49,549 nt of DNA from Caryophanales bacterium UBA2753 (GTDB lineage: Bacteria > Bacillota_I > Bacilli_A > RFN20 > CAG-826): NCBI GenBank assembly GCA_002353275.1, contig DEJH01000027.1, positions 1 to 49,549 of the forward strand, given 5' to 3'. The notes beneath the pieces were generated by a model. That model searched no databases and had not been told where the DNA came from. It saw only the letters and a list, made by a program, of their open reading frames with translations. The position numbers were made by a program, and so were the translations under genes. Shown here piece by piece: positions 31,254-39,344 of this stretch. Position 1 is the first letter of the stretch, and each line of letters opens with the position of its first letter.

Positions 31254-32054
31254 CTATTTTGAAAATAACTCATACATCTTTAAATATGTGTACGGAGAAA
31301 TGTTCTCCGGACGAGTATTTATTGGTATATCGAGTTTATTTAATACTTCATTAATTTTATCGACATCTGGATAAATGTTTTTAAGATTGTTATAGATTGT
31401 CTTTCTTCTATTTGAGAATAGCGATTTACACATTTTATAGACATTTAAGGCCACTTCTTTAGCGGTTATTGGCTTATAAAGAAAAGAGAAGACCAAAGAA
31501 TTACATTTTGGAGCGGGATAAAAACTACCTGGTTTAACAGTTAAGATTTTCTTACTCTCTCCTAATAGATGTAATAAGACTGAAAGAGGGCCATAATTTT
31601 CTCCACTTACATCATAAAATCGATTAAAGGCTTCACTTTGACACATTAAGACCATTCTTTTAGCGTTATCTCCGTTAATTAATAGGAAGGCCACTAACTC
31701 GGTCGTGATGTTATAAGGAAGATTACCGATAATTTTGTCATATTTTGAAATATCAATCTTTCTCACATCATTAAGAATGTAATTGATGTTGTCTTTATAA
31801 AAAACTATTAAGAAATCAATCATTCGATTATCAATATCGCAGACATCTAAGTCACATTTATTTTCTAGATAATGAGTTAAAGATCCTAATCCTGGACCAA
31901 TTTCTAATACTTTATCGTCTTTATTAACTTCTAAAGCGTCGGTTATCTTTTGAGATATTAATGGTTCAATTAAAAAATTCTGACCATAATCTTTATCTGG
32001 CCTAACGTTACATTTATTCACAAGTTCATTAATGTTTGAACGATTAATTTCCAC
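31254..32054 (-). CDS. rsmA: 16S rRNA dimethyladenosine transferase
   Basis: 266 residues, normal for RsmA/KsgA. QNFLIEPLISQKI, SAM-binding VLEIGPGLGSLTHYL, VCDIDNRM, and the catalytic NLPYNITTELV; C-terminal helical domain with PGSFYPAPKCNSLVFSF. It dimethylates two adjacent adenosines near the 3' end of 16S rRNA, and its loss normally gives kasugamycin resistance. The start overlaps the rnmV stop by 11 bases. Confidence 0.95.
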   Translation of the reverse strand: MEINRSNINELVNKCNVRPDKDYGQNFLIEPLISQKITDALEVNKDDKVLEIGPGLGSLTHYLENKCDLDVCDIDNRMIDFLIVFYKDNINYILNDVRKIDISKYDKIIGNLPYNITTELVAFLLINGDNAKRMVLMCQSEAFNRFYDVSGENYGPLSVLLHLLGESKKILTVKPGSFYPAPKCNSLVFSFLYKPITAKEVALNVYKMCKSLFSNRRKTIYNNLKNIYPDVDKINEVLNKLDIPINTRPENISPYTYLKMYELFSK

Positions 32055-32577
32055 TTAATAACTCCTTAACTTCTTCCACTTTTATTTTTAAGATATTTAA
32101 CTGATTTTCTAGAGATTTATTGTTTCCATCTATCAGCCTATATTTTTTAATTAACTTTTCTTTATTTCCTTTTGGATTATCACTTAATGAAATAAGTGAA
32201 GATAAGTCATAATCTTGTCGCTCAAATTCGTTAGTGATAAATGGGGATAAGGTTTTGATTACTTCTTCTTTGGTGAGTTCGGCAACCCCATGTTTTTTAT
32301 ATCCTTTGCGTCTATTATCTTCACTAGTTGCGTGACTAACTCCATAAACTAACTCACTTATCTTCTTTCTAATCTCTTCTCCCGCTTTATCTGGATCAGT
32401 AAAGATAATGAGGTTATTTACTTTACTTGCTAGATTTAAGAATTCGATTTTTTCCTTAGATAAGTCATACCCATTAGTGGTGAAAAAGAGGGCATCAATA
32501 AAGGAAGATAAATAACCAACATCTTCTTTTCCTTCAACAATAAGAACTCCATCAATTTTTATTTTATTCATCGACAT
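32044..32577 (-). CDS. rnmV: ribonuclease M5
   Basis: 177 residues. Toprim domain at the N-terminus: GVLIVEGKEDVGYL (catalytic Glu), NLIIFTDPDKAGEEIRKKI (DxD-type acidic pair), HGVAELTKEEV later. RNase M5 matures 5S rRNA precursor in Bacillota, guided by ribosomal protein L18. Adjacent to rsmA as in B. subtilis. Overlaps the tatD stop by 14 bases. Confidence 0.93.
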   Translation of the reverse strand: MSMNKIKIDGVLIVEGKEDVGYLSSFIDALFFTTNGYDLSKEKIEFLNLASKVNNLIIFTDPDKAGEEIRKKISELVYGVSHATSEDNRRKGYKKHGVAELTKEEVIKTLSPFITNEFERQDYDLSSLISLSDNPKGNKEKLIKKYRLIDGNNKSLENQLNILKIKVEEVKELLSGN

Positions 32578-33337
32578 TAAATAAACGACAAGTATTCTTA
32601 TAAATCACATCTTCGAGATGCTTTTTGCTCATATCTTTAAGTCTCGCAATTTCATCAAGCACTAAACAAAGATATTTTGGTTCATTTTTCTCTCCTCGAT
32701 GTGGATGAGGAGTTAAATATGGTGAATCTGTTTCGATTAATAATTTCTCTAATGGAACTTCTTCCGCAACTTCTTTAGGGGTTTTCGCGTTAGTAAATGT
32801 CACTGTTCCTCCTAAAGCGATATGTAAGCCTAATTTAATGACTTCATGCATTGTTTCGATACTTCCAGAATAACAGTGCATTACTCCTCCATAAATAGGA
32901 GTGTGCTCTTTTAATATAGAAACGCAGTCTTCTGTACTTTCTCTATTATGTATGGAAATCGGTAAATGATGCTTGTTAGCGAATTCTATTTGTTTAATAA
33001 ACCATTTCTTTTGGTTTTCTCTTAGTGAAACATCTTTTACCCAGTGATAATCTAATCCGATTTCTCCAATCGCCACTACTTTTGGATGATTCACTAGTGA
33101 CATGACCTCGTTATACTGAGCTTCGCTCACTCCTACAATTTCAGTTGGGTGAAAGCCAATTGCCGCATAACAACCCTCATATTTTTCACTGATTTTAACT
33201 GCTAGCTCACTACTTTTTTTGTCATATCCAACGACTAAAAATTTCTTTACTCCAGTTTTACTCGCGTCACTTATCACTTCTTCAATTCTTGGGTAAAGAT
33301 ATTCATCATTAAGATGACAATGTGAATCAAACATCAT
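32564..33337 (-). CDS. tatD: TatD-family metal-dependent hydrolase/DNase
   Basis: 257 residues, the usual size. Metal ligands are visible: FDSHCHLND (HxH), GEIGLDYHW (Glu), PISIHNRES (His), GVMHCYSG (His) and IETDSPYLTP (Asp), in family order. TatD enzymes act as 3'-5' exonucleases on DNA or RNA or as D-amino-acyl-tRNA hydrolases; which applies here is unknown. Commonly placed between metG or mnmE and rnmV in Bacillota. Confidence 0.93.
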   Translation of the reverse strand: MMFDSHCHLNDEYLYPRIEEVISDASKTGVKKFLVVGYDKKSSELAVKISEKYEGCYAAIGFHPTEIVGVSEAQYNEVMSLVNHPKVVAIGEIGLDYHWVKDVSLRENQKKWFIKQIEFANKHHLPISIHNRESTEDCVSILKEHTPIYGGVMHCYSGSIETMHEVIKLGLHIALGGTVTFTNAKTPKEVAEEVPLEKLLIETDSPYLTPHPHRGEKNEPKYLCLVLDEIARLKDMSKKHLEDVIYKNTCRLFNVDE

Positions 33338-33339
33338 AA

Positions 33340-34668
33340 TTATTTACCAACACAGAATCTGGAGAAGATTTCTTTAGAAATATCTCTTTGGTTATATTCC
33401 CCTAAAATCTCTAACACTGAATTATATGCATCATGAAGAGAGACACTTACTAAATCAATTGGTAAATCATTTAATGCATCTTCTTTGGCTTTTAAAAGTG
33501 ATTCTTTAACGTTTTTAAGTAAACCTAATTGTCTAGTGTTATTAAGCGAAGGGATTTTAAATGATTCTTCTTTTAGACCAAGACGATTATAAATTGCCTC
33601 TTTTAAAGGAGAAACATCATTATTTATAGAGGAGATATAAATTTCTCCTTCCTTTTGTTTTATAGAGAGATCTTTTTTGTTATAAACGATAATTCGTGGG
33701 GTTTCTTTCGTTAAATTAAGTATTTCTTCATCTTCCTTATCTAATTCTTTTGAAGCATCTAATAGGACAATTACTAAATCAGCCTCTTTAATCGTTTCTT
33801 TTGATTTATTAACTCCAATAGATTCAACTTTATCATCTACTTCTCTAATTCCTGCAGTGTCTAATAGGTGAAGTGTTACTCCTCCTAAATTAATATCGCC
33901 TTCAACAATATCTCTAGTAGTTCCCGCAATATCAGTAACAATCGCTTTATTTTCTCCGAGTAAAGCATTTAGTAAAGAAGATTTACCAACGTTAGGTTTA
34001 CCCACTAAAGCGACTTTAATTCCTTCTTTAATGATTAAACCTTTTTCTCCTTCTGAGACTAATTTATTAATTTGAGGGACTAATTCATCAACGATAGAAA
34101 TAACATCACTTTTATTAGCGACTTCGATATCTTCATATTCTGGATAATCAATATTCACTTCAATTAAAGAGAGAATATCCGCGATTCTCTTTTTAAGAGG
34201 ATGGATTAATTCAGATGTCTCTCCTTTTAAAGAAAGAAGAGATAATTCTTTTGCTTCTTTTGTAGTCGCATTAATCACATCGTTAATCGCTTCTGCTTGA
34301 ATTAAGTCAATACGGTTATTAAGGAAGGCTCTAGAAGAATATTCCCCATTAGTAGCGAGTCTACTCCCTTTAGAAAGTAATAATTCAATGATCTCGTTAG
34401 CAATTAATACCGAACCATGACAAATGATTTCCACTAGATCTTCTCCAGTGAATGATTTAGGTCCTTTATAAATCGCCACTACAACTTCATCAATAACTTT
34501 ATTGTTATCTCTAATTTCTCCCACCAATAATGTTCTTTCTTTGATATTACGAATATCCTTAGAGAAACATTTTGAGACTACAGCAAAAGCTTCACTTCCA
34601 GATACTCGAATAATATGAAGTGCGCTTTTTAGTGGAGCAGTAGCTAGAGCAACGATTGTATCAAACAT
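33340..34668 (-). CDS. mnmE: tRNA uridine-5-carboxymethylaminomethyl GTPase
   Basis: 442 residues, normal. N-terminal tetrahydrofolate-binding domain (MFDTIVALATAPLKSALHIIRVSG), helical domain, and G domain at ~215-375: GKPNVGKSSLLNALL, DIAGTTRD, DTAGI, NKKD. The C-terminal FCVGK contains the catalytic cysteine motif (C-[VI/L]-G-K). With MnmG it modifies the wobble uridine of several tRNAs; mnmG is not in the window. Ends two bases before the tatD start. Confidence 0.97.
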   Translation of the reverse strand: MFDTIVALATAPLKSALHIIRVSGSEAFAVVSKCFSKDIRNIKERTLLVGEIRDNNKVIDEVVVAIYKGPKSFTGEDLVEIICHGSVLIANEIIELLLSKGSRLATNGEYSSRAFLNNRIDLIQAEAINDVINATTKEAKELSLLSLKGETSELIHPLKKRIADILSLIEVNIDYPEYEDIEVANKSDVISIVDELVPQINKLVSEGEKGLIIKEGIKVALVGKPNVGKSSLLNALLGENKAIVTDIAGTTRDIVEGDINLGGVTLHLLDTAGIREVDDKVESIGVNKSKETIKEADLVIVLLDASKELDKEDEEILNLTKETPRIIVYNKKDLSIKQKEGEIYISSINNDVSPLKEAIYNRLGLKEESFKIPSLNNTRQLGLLKNVKESLLKAKEDALNDLPIDLVSVSLHDAYNSVLEILGEYNQRDISKEIFSRFCVGK

Positions 34669-34682
34669 GATTATTACTTTCT

Positions 34683-34702
34683 AAAAAGCACCCAAAGGGT
34701 GC
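34683..34702 (-). terminator. hairpin between jag and mnmE
   Basis: GCACCC-AAA-GGGTGC with a run of five T on the minus strand. It could partly end the rpmH-rnpA-yidC-jag transcript so that mnmE and downstream genes are expressed at a lower level. Confidence 0.6.
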
Positions 34703-34708
34703 ATTTTA

Positions 34709-35323
34709 TTATTTACTTTCTTTATTTTCAACGTAAATGATTTGGACTTGACGATGTGTACCTTCTCCAATGGATTCGGTTTTGATATTTCTCCAACCGT
34801 TAAGAGCGTTATGGATTGCTCTTCTTTCATCAGCAGGCATTGGATCAAAGGTATATGTAGTCTTACTTCTTTGAACGTCTTTTGCAGTTTTTCTAGCGAT
34901 TCTTTCTAATTTTCCATATTTGCTATCTTTGTAGCCGTTGATATCAAGAAGGATTCTGAATCTCTTATGGAAGTAGTTATTTGTCGCTAATTTGACGAGT
35001 TCATTTAAAGCTTGAAGAGTAACACCGTTTTTACCAATTAAGATTGGGTTATGTGTGCTATCTAAAGTGATACGGATGATATCGTCATCCATTCTGCTTT
35101 TTACTGAACTTTCAATTCCTAATGCATCAGTCGCGTTAAGAAGGTAATCTTCCGCATATCTAATAACATCTAACATTTCATAAACTTCGACTTGAACTTT
35201 TTTACGAATAATTCCAGTAGTTTTACCTGTATCACGATAAATGAGTTCATTCATTGGGATACCAAGCTTTTCACTGGCGTTAGTTAAAGCTTCATCGACA
35301 GTTTTACCTGTATATATTTCCAT
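34709..35323 (-). CDS. jag: Jag/KhpB RNA-binding protein
   Basis: 204 residues. Three domains: Jag_N (residues 1-~50, EIYTGKTVDEALTNASEKLGIPMNELIY), a KH domain with the GxxG loop IGKNGVTLQALNELV (~110-125), and R3H with ERRAIHNALNGW (~165-178). KhpB (EloR) binds RNA and, in streptococci, controls cell elongation through peptidoglycan synthesis. Immediately downstream of yidC, as in most Bacillota. Confidence 0.95.
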   Translation of the reverse strand: MEIYTGKTVDEALTNASEKLGIPMNELIYRDTGKTTGIIRKKVQVEVYEMLDVIRYAEDYLLNATDALGIESSVKSRMDDDIIRITLDSTHNPILIGKNGVTLQALNELVKLATNNYFHKRFRILLDINGYKDSKYGKLERIARKTAKDVQRSKTTYTFDPMPADERRAIHNALNGWRNIKTESIGEGTHRQVQIIYVENKESK

Positions 35324-35337
35324 GTAAAAATATCTCC

Positions 35338-36906
35338 TTATTTTTTCTTACTTTTTTTCTCCATAACTGCTTGAGTAATAAGAGTTTGTCCAACGGAGAA
35401 CACCGCTCCGATTAACCAATAAATACCCATAGCAGAGACAAGGGAGAAGCCCATAAAGATAATCATCGCAAGCATCACATATGTGAAGATCTTCATTTGC
35501 TTGCTTTGAGAATTTTGAGCAGGGTTCTTTCCTAATTTAGCCACTTTCTTAGCTTTAGTTTTTTGTAACCATTGAGGTAAAAGCATAGAAACAGTTTGAG
35601 CTCCAGCCATAAATAAGAATAAGAAGAAGGCAGTTACCGCAGCGTAATTGCCTGCTGGTCCCCAGTTAGCAGGAACAAAGAGAACATCTTTGATACCCAT
35701 TGATAAGTTAAGTCCAAGAATTGAACCACTGGTAAGAGCACTACTACCACTAAGAGCACCCCATACACAGATGAAGACTGGGAATTGAATAATCATCACA
35801 ATGATTGATGTGAATGGATTAATCTTATTTTTCTTATAGAGGCGTTGCATTTCTTCCGCCATACGTTGTTTCTCAACTTGAGAAGTGTTGGAATTAGGAT
35901 ATTTGTTTTGAATTTTTTGAATCTCTGGTTGTAATTCAGTCATTTTGGCGTTGCTGGTTGTTTGTTTAAATGTTGCTAAAAGCATTAGTGATCTAATGAT
36001 CAAAGTAACAAACATGATTGATAAGAAGGCAGCAGCTCCTAAAGAGGCACCACTATTAACAAATCCGATATCGATTTGGTCAACTAACCAACCGATTGGA
36101 TAGACAAGAAGTCCTTCAAAGAAACCTTTTGACCAGGCATAGCCCCAAGTTTTCGCATTCACATAAATACCATGTGTGTCGTATCCATATGATCCGTATT
36201 TACCTTCACGCGTAGTTAAGCATGTACGATATGACGCAGCAATTTGACCAAATTTGCCTTTATATGCGGCGATGAAATCTGAACCAGGGAGAAGATTTGG
36301 ATCACTAACTTCTTTTCTTATTTCAGCATCTAATAAATCGTAGTTGCCCCACATTCCTTTTCCATCATCTTCGATGAATTTGAGGTGACCCCACTTATTG
36401 ATGATGAAATAGAAGTTTTCTCTATCGCTAGCTTGGGTGAAGTCACAATTAATTGTGTGCTCTCCATTAGCGATATATTCTTCAGTGAAAATCTTCTTAA
36501 GAACAAGAAGGTCCATCTTGTGGTAATAAGTGTTAGTTGTAACAACAAATTTACCACTGTCTCTTACTGCACGGGTTAATTCATTTAAATAGGTGAGATC
36601 TTTGATACCTTCAACGCTTTCACCGTAAGAAAATCCGTCAATAGCAGCAGACCAAGTTGCAATTTTTTCTTCTGCATTTGTTAAAGAAAGGACTTGTTTA
36701 GTGCTATCTTCAGTTAAATCAGAGTTGATGTAATTGAAGGTATAATTAGCGGTTCCTTCTTTGTAGCGGGTGACGCCTGGTTCAAAGGCGTACATGATAC
36801 GTGCGGAATCAGTTGGGGAACAGAAAGACTGTGTACAACCAGTTAAAAGTACTGCTCCTCCAACAAGAGCGGCAATACCTATACCGATTTTTGTTCCTTT
36901 TTTCAT
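35338..36906 (-). CDS. yidC: YidC/Oxa1 membrane insertase, lipoprotein with large extracytoplasmic domain
   Basis: 522 residues; Gram-positive YidC is normally ~260-280. Signal peptide with lipobox LLTGC (Cys24). Residues ~25-265 are an additional domain (TQVLSLTNAEEKIATWSAAIDGFSYGES..., no match to the Gram-negative periplasmic domain that I can see). The insertase core occupies ~266-515: LLVYPIGWLVDQID, SIMFVTLIIRSLMLLATFKQT, cytoplasmic hairpin with MTELQPEIQKIQNKYP, FTSIIVMIIQFPVFICVWGALSG, and final membrane spans. The basic C-terminal KKSKKK is typical. It overlaps rnpA by 4 bases. The insertase call is firm; the role of the extra domain is unknown. Confidence 0.93.
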   Translation of the reverse strand: MKKGTKIGIGIAALVGGAVLLTGCTQSFCSPTDSARIMYAFEPGVTRYKEGTANYTFNYINSDLTEDSTKQVLSLTNAEEKIATWSAAIDGFSYGESVEGIKDLTYLNELTRAVRDSGKFVVTTNTYYHKMDLLVLKKIFTEEYIANGEHTINCDFTQASDRENFYFIINKWGHLKFIEDDGKGMWGNYDLLDAEIRKEVSDPNLLPGSDFIAAYKGKFGQIAASYRTCLTTREGKYGSYGYDTHGIYVNAKTWGYAWSKGFFEGLLVYPIGWLVDQIDIGFVNSGASLGAAAFLSIMFVTLIIRSLMLLATFKQTTSNAKMTELQPEIQKIQNKYPNSNTSQVEKQRMAEEMQRLYKKNKINPFTSIIVMIIQFPVFICVWGALSGSSALTSGSILGLNLSMGIKDVLFVPANWGPAGNYAAVTAFFLFLFMAGAQTVSMLLPQWLQKTKAKKVAKLGKNPAQNSQSKQMKIFTYVMLAMIIFMGFSLVSAMGIYWLIGAVFSVGQTLITQAVMEKKSKKK

Positions 36907-37238
36907 TTTGTAATTCCTATCTTACTCAACAAAATATTGAGTTTATTTTTGTTTTCATCAAATGTGAGATTTAAAAACTCACTTTTAACGATGATCACAA
37001 TATCGAATGTGTGAGATGAATAATCAATTAACGAGTCACACATAGCTCGTACTTGTCTTTTCACACGGTTACGCATAACAGCGTTACCAATACGTTTTGA
37101 GACGCTTAGCCCTACTCGACAAGTAGATAATTCGTTACTTTTATAATGAATTAAATAGGGTGTCTCTTTGAGAGTTTTTCCGTTTTTAACAGTGAAGACG
37201 AATTCGTCAGTCTTTTTAATTCTGTTAATTACTTTCAT
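36903..37238 (-). CDS. rnpA: ribonuclease P protein component
   Basis: 111 residues, typical size. RNR motif GNAVMRNRVKRQVR at ~51-64 and the N-terminal INRIKKTDEFVFTVKNGK. It assists the RNase P RNA in tRNA 5' maturation. Lies between rpmH and yidC as expected. Confidence 0.96.
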   Translation of the reverse strand: MKVINRIKKTDEFVFTVKNGKTLKETPYLIHYKSNELSTCRVGLSVSKRIGNAVMRNRVKRQVRAMCDSLIDYSSHTFDIVIIVKSEFLNLTFDENKNKLNILLSKIGITK

Positions 37239-37270
37239 TAAGAAAAAGCTCCCAAATGGATAAAGTAAAA

Positions 37271-37405
37271 TTAGGCTGCTAAGTGTTTACGGCCTTTTGC
37301 TCTTCTTCTCGCTAAAACTTTTCTTCCGTTAGCGGATTTCATTCTGGCTCTAAAACCAGCCTTGTGAGCGTGTTTCACTTTACTTGGTTGATATGTTCTT
37401 TTCAT
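37271..37405 (-). CDS. rpmH: 50S ribosomal protein L34
   Basis: 44 residues, the standard length. It starts MKRTYQPSKVKHAHKAGFR and ends GRKHLAA, matching L34 throughout (RMKSANGRKVLARRRAKGR). GGAGG about 10 bases upstream. First gene of the leftward housekeeping run, with a strong promoter at 37440-37469. Confidence 0.98.
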   Translation of the reverse strand: MKRTYQPSKVKHAHKAGFRARMKSANGRKVLARRRAKGRKHLAA

Positions 37406-37439
37406 GATACGTTTTCCTCCAATTTTTTACGCGTTGATT

Positions 37440-37469
37440 ATTATAAATGTATTTATAAATGGTTGTCAA
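37440..37469 (-). promoter_or_regulatory. strong sigma-A promoter of rpmH
   Basis: Minus-strand TTGACA (37464-37469) and TATAAT (37440-37445), both perfect, with an 18-base spacer. Confidence 0.85.
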
Positions 37470-37520
37470 AGAAATAAGTCTATATTATAGAAGTGTGAAG
37501 GAAAATTAGATTATTTCTTT

Positions 37521-37633
37521 AAGGGAAATTCCCTTTAAAATGACTACAAATTGAGTATTAAAATTATATCTAACAAGTTAGATATCTTTAATATTTCGGC
37601 AAATCTAAAGTCTGGTATTGAATCTGCCGAAAT
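37521..37633. repeat. three dyad symmetries upstream of the DUF4143 ATPase gene
   Basis: In order: AAGGGAA-A-TTCCCTT (37521-37535); ATATCTAAC-AA-GTTAGATAT (37566-37585); and ATTTCGGCA (37593-37601) with TGCCGAAAT (37625-37633), 9 perfect bases separated by 23. The first could also end transcription or be an operator for the divergent rpmH side. The other two lie in front of the ATPase gene and look like a protein-binding site and a leader hairpin. Confidence 0.55.
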
Positions 37634-37666
37634 GATGTTATATACTATCATCAGGAGGTAAGTTTT

Positions 37667-38938
37667 ATGTATATAAATAGAGCAATAGAAAAAACTATTC
37701 TTAATTACGCGAAAGAATGGGCTTGCATCACAATCTACGGAGCTAGACAAGTTGGAAAATCAACTTTAGTTTCATATTTATTTAAAGATAAGTTTACTAG
37801 GATCAGTATGGATGATGTTGAGCTTAGAAGCAGAGCGAAAAGTAACCCAAGAAACTTTTTAGAATCATATTCTTTACCTCTTTGTATTGATGAAATTCAA
37901 AAGGCACCAGAACTATTAGAAGAAATCAAAAAAGTCATCGATTCTTATAAAGAAAAATGGCTCTTTGAAAACAAACCAAGTGAATTACTATTTATCTTAA
38001 CTGGATCCAATCAAACCGATTTAAAGAAACATGTTGGTGACACTTTAGCGGGTCGTACCGCGATCTTAAACATGTCATCTCTCTCACACGCGGAAATATA
38101 TAAATATAAAGGAAGCAGTGAATTTAACCCTGATATCAATGTTCTTAAAGAAAAAAAACAAATGGGCGTTATCAAATATAGAAGTAGAAAAGAAATCTTT
38201 GAAGATATCTTTAAAGGTGGGATGCCTGAATATATCGCGAATGATAAAGATAGAAATGCATTCTTTTCATCATACTTACAGACTTACCTAGAAAAAGACA
38301 TTACTGGATTGATCGATCCGTCTAATGTCCCAACCTTTTTAAGATTCATGCAATACATCGCTCTTAGAACAGGGTGTACGATTGATTATAGTGATATCGC
38401 TTCCAACATCGGAATAAGCGCAATTACCATTAAGAAATGGGTGAATATCTTAGTTACATCAAGAATTGTGTTCTTATTAGAACCTTACGCAAAAAATCTA
38501 TCCAATCGAATTATTAAAACACCAAAACTATGTTTCTTAGATACTGGTCTATGTGCTTATCTAGGAAGATGGCCAAATGCTGAAACATTAGAAAACGGTC
38601 CACTTAGTGGAAGATTTTATGAAACATACGTCATTACTGAAATATTAAAGAGCTTCTACAATAACGGTTATGATCCAGAACTCTTTGGAGAAAAACAAAT
38701 ATACTTCTATCGAGATAGAGATAAAAAAGAAGTTGATTTAATTATCGAAACTCAAGAAGGAATATATCCAATTGAAATCAAAAAAGGTGTTTCTGCCATT
38801 GATGGAAACAAGAATTTCAATGTATTAAAGAAGTTTGGAAAGAAAGTATTTCCAGGTCTTGTAATCGATAGTAGAGAAAAGATCTTCAAAATCAATGATG
38901 AAGCGTATGAAATCCCTATCGAATTAATCGGATTATAA
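37667..38938 (+). CDS. AAA+ ATPase with C-terminal DUF4143 (archaeal-ATPase-like)
   Basis: 423 residues, normal for the AAA_14/DUF4143 family. Walker A GARQVGKSTL at ~25-34, a Walker-B-like LPLCIDEIQKAPEL at ~70-83, sensor-like FILTGSNQTDLKK, then a winged-helix region and DUF4143 with VDLIIETQEGIYPIEIKKGV at ~370-395, which keeps the D...E-x-K pattern of PD-(D/E)xK nucleases. AGGAGG lies 8 bases upstream. The family is widespread, often single-gene and patchily distributed, with a suspected role in defence or stress but no settled function. Its place between rpmH and dnaA is not the standard arrangement. Confidence 0.88.
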   Translation: MYINRAIEKTILNYAKEWACITIYGARQVGKSTLVSYLFKDKFTRISMDDVELRSRAKSNPRNFLESYSLPLCIDEIQKAPELLEEIKKVIDSYKEKWLFENKPSELLFILTGSNQTDLKKHVGDTLAGRTAILNMSSLSHAEIYKYKGSSEFNPDINVLKEKKQMGVIKYRSRKEIFEDIFKGGMPEYIANDKDRNAFFSSYLQTYLEKDITGLIDPSNVPTFLRFMQYIALRTGCTIDYSDIASNIGISAITIKKWVNILVTSRIVFLLEPYAKNLSNRIIKTPKLCFLDTGLCAYLGRWPNAETLENGPLSGRFYETYVITEILKSFYNNGYDPELFGEKQIYFYRDRDKKEVDLIIETQEGIYPIEIKKGVSAIDGNKNFNVLKKFGKKVFPGLVIDSREKIFKINDEAYEIPIELIGL

Positions 38939-39344
38939 GCAAACCAATATCAACATAAAAACAAAATCCACATTTCCACTTGAGCGATAAAACTTAATTT
39001 GTAGTGTAATAAGAATACACAAAGTGTATTCATATAAATTCTCTTAAACTACATATTAACTTATTCGTTTTTTCCACAATTTACACAGTCAAATCCACCA
39101 GTTATCCACATCGAAAAATTGTGGAAAACTTTTTTAGACCTTTTAAGAAGTTTTGTGCTCTTGATTTTTTCCCAATAAGAATACATTAATGTATTCATAT
39201 AAAACTTGTTAAACTACAACTTTTAATGCCTGTTTGATATGTGGATAAATAGGTAATGTGGAAAACTAAAAAGCCTAAAATTTTTTATTAATTTTAATGG
39301 GTAACTTGTCTATAATTTACTCACACTATTTGGGGGAAATAGAC
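38939..39344. other. replication origin part 1, DnaA-box cluster upstream of dnaA
   Basis: Contains a perfect DnaA box TTATCCACA (39102-39110) and an inverted one, TGTGGATAA (39240-39248), plus close matches TTTTCCACA (39070-39078), TGTGGAAAA (39120-39128) and TGTGGAAAA (39257-39265). No protein gene is seen. A TATAAT at 39311-39316 is the likely dnaA -10. The region is AT rich and also holds the repeated palindrome described separately. The direction of flanking genes reverses here, consistent with oriC. Confidence 0.85.
39008..39219. repeat. two copies of a palindrome-containing repeat inside oriC
   Basis: Copy 1 (about 39008-39054) and copy 2 (about 39174-39219) share AATAAGAATACA...TGTATTCATATAAA...CTT(G)TTAAACTACA. 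Each is centred on a perfect dyad: GAATACAC-AAA-GTGTATTC (39013-39031) and GAATACATTAATGTATTC (39179-39196). The centres are ~165 bases apart. The sequence between the dyad arms differs while the arms and the right flank are kept, pointing to a protein-binding site. Confidence 0.7.

Noticed and set aside
37521..37535. AAGGGAA-A-TTCCCTT as an intrinsic terminator for the rpmH side
   Set aside because: rpmH is transcribed away from it, and the T run after it is too short; kept only as a dyad of unknown role.
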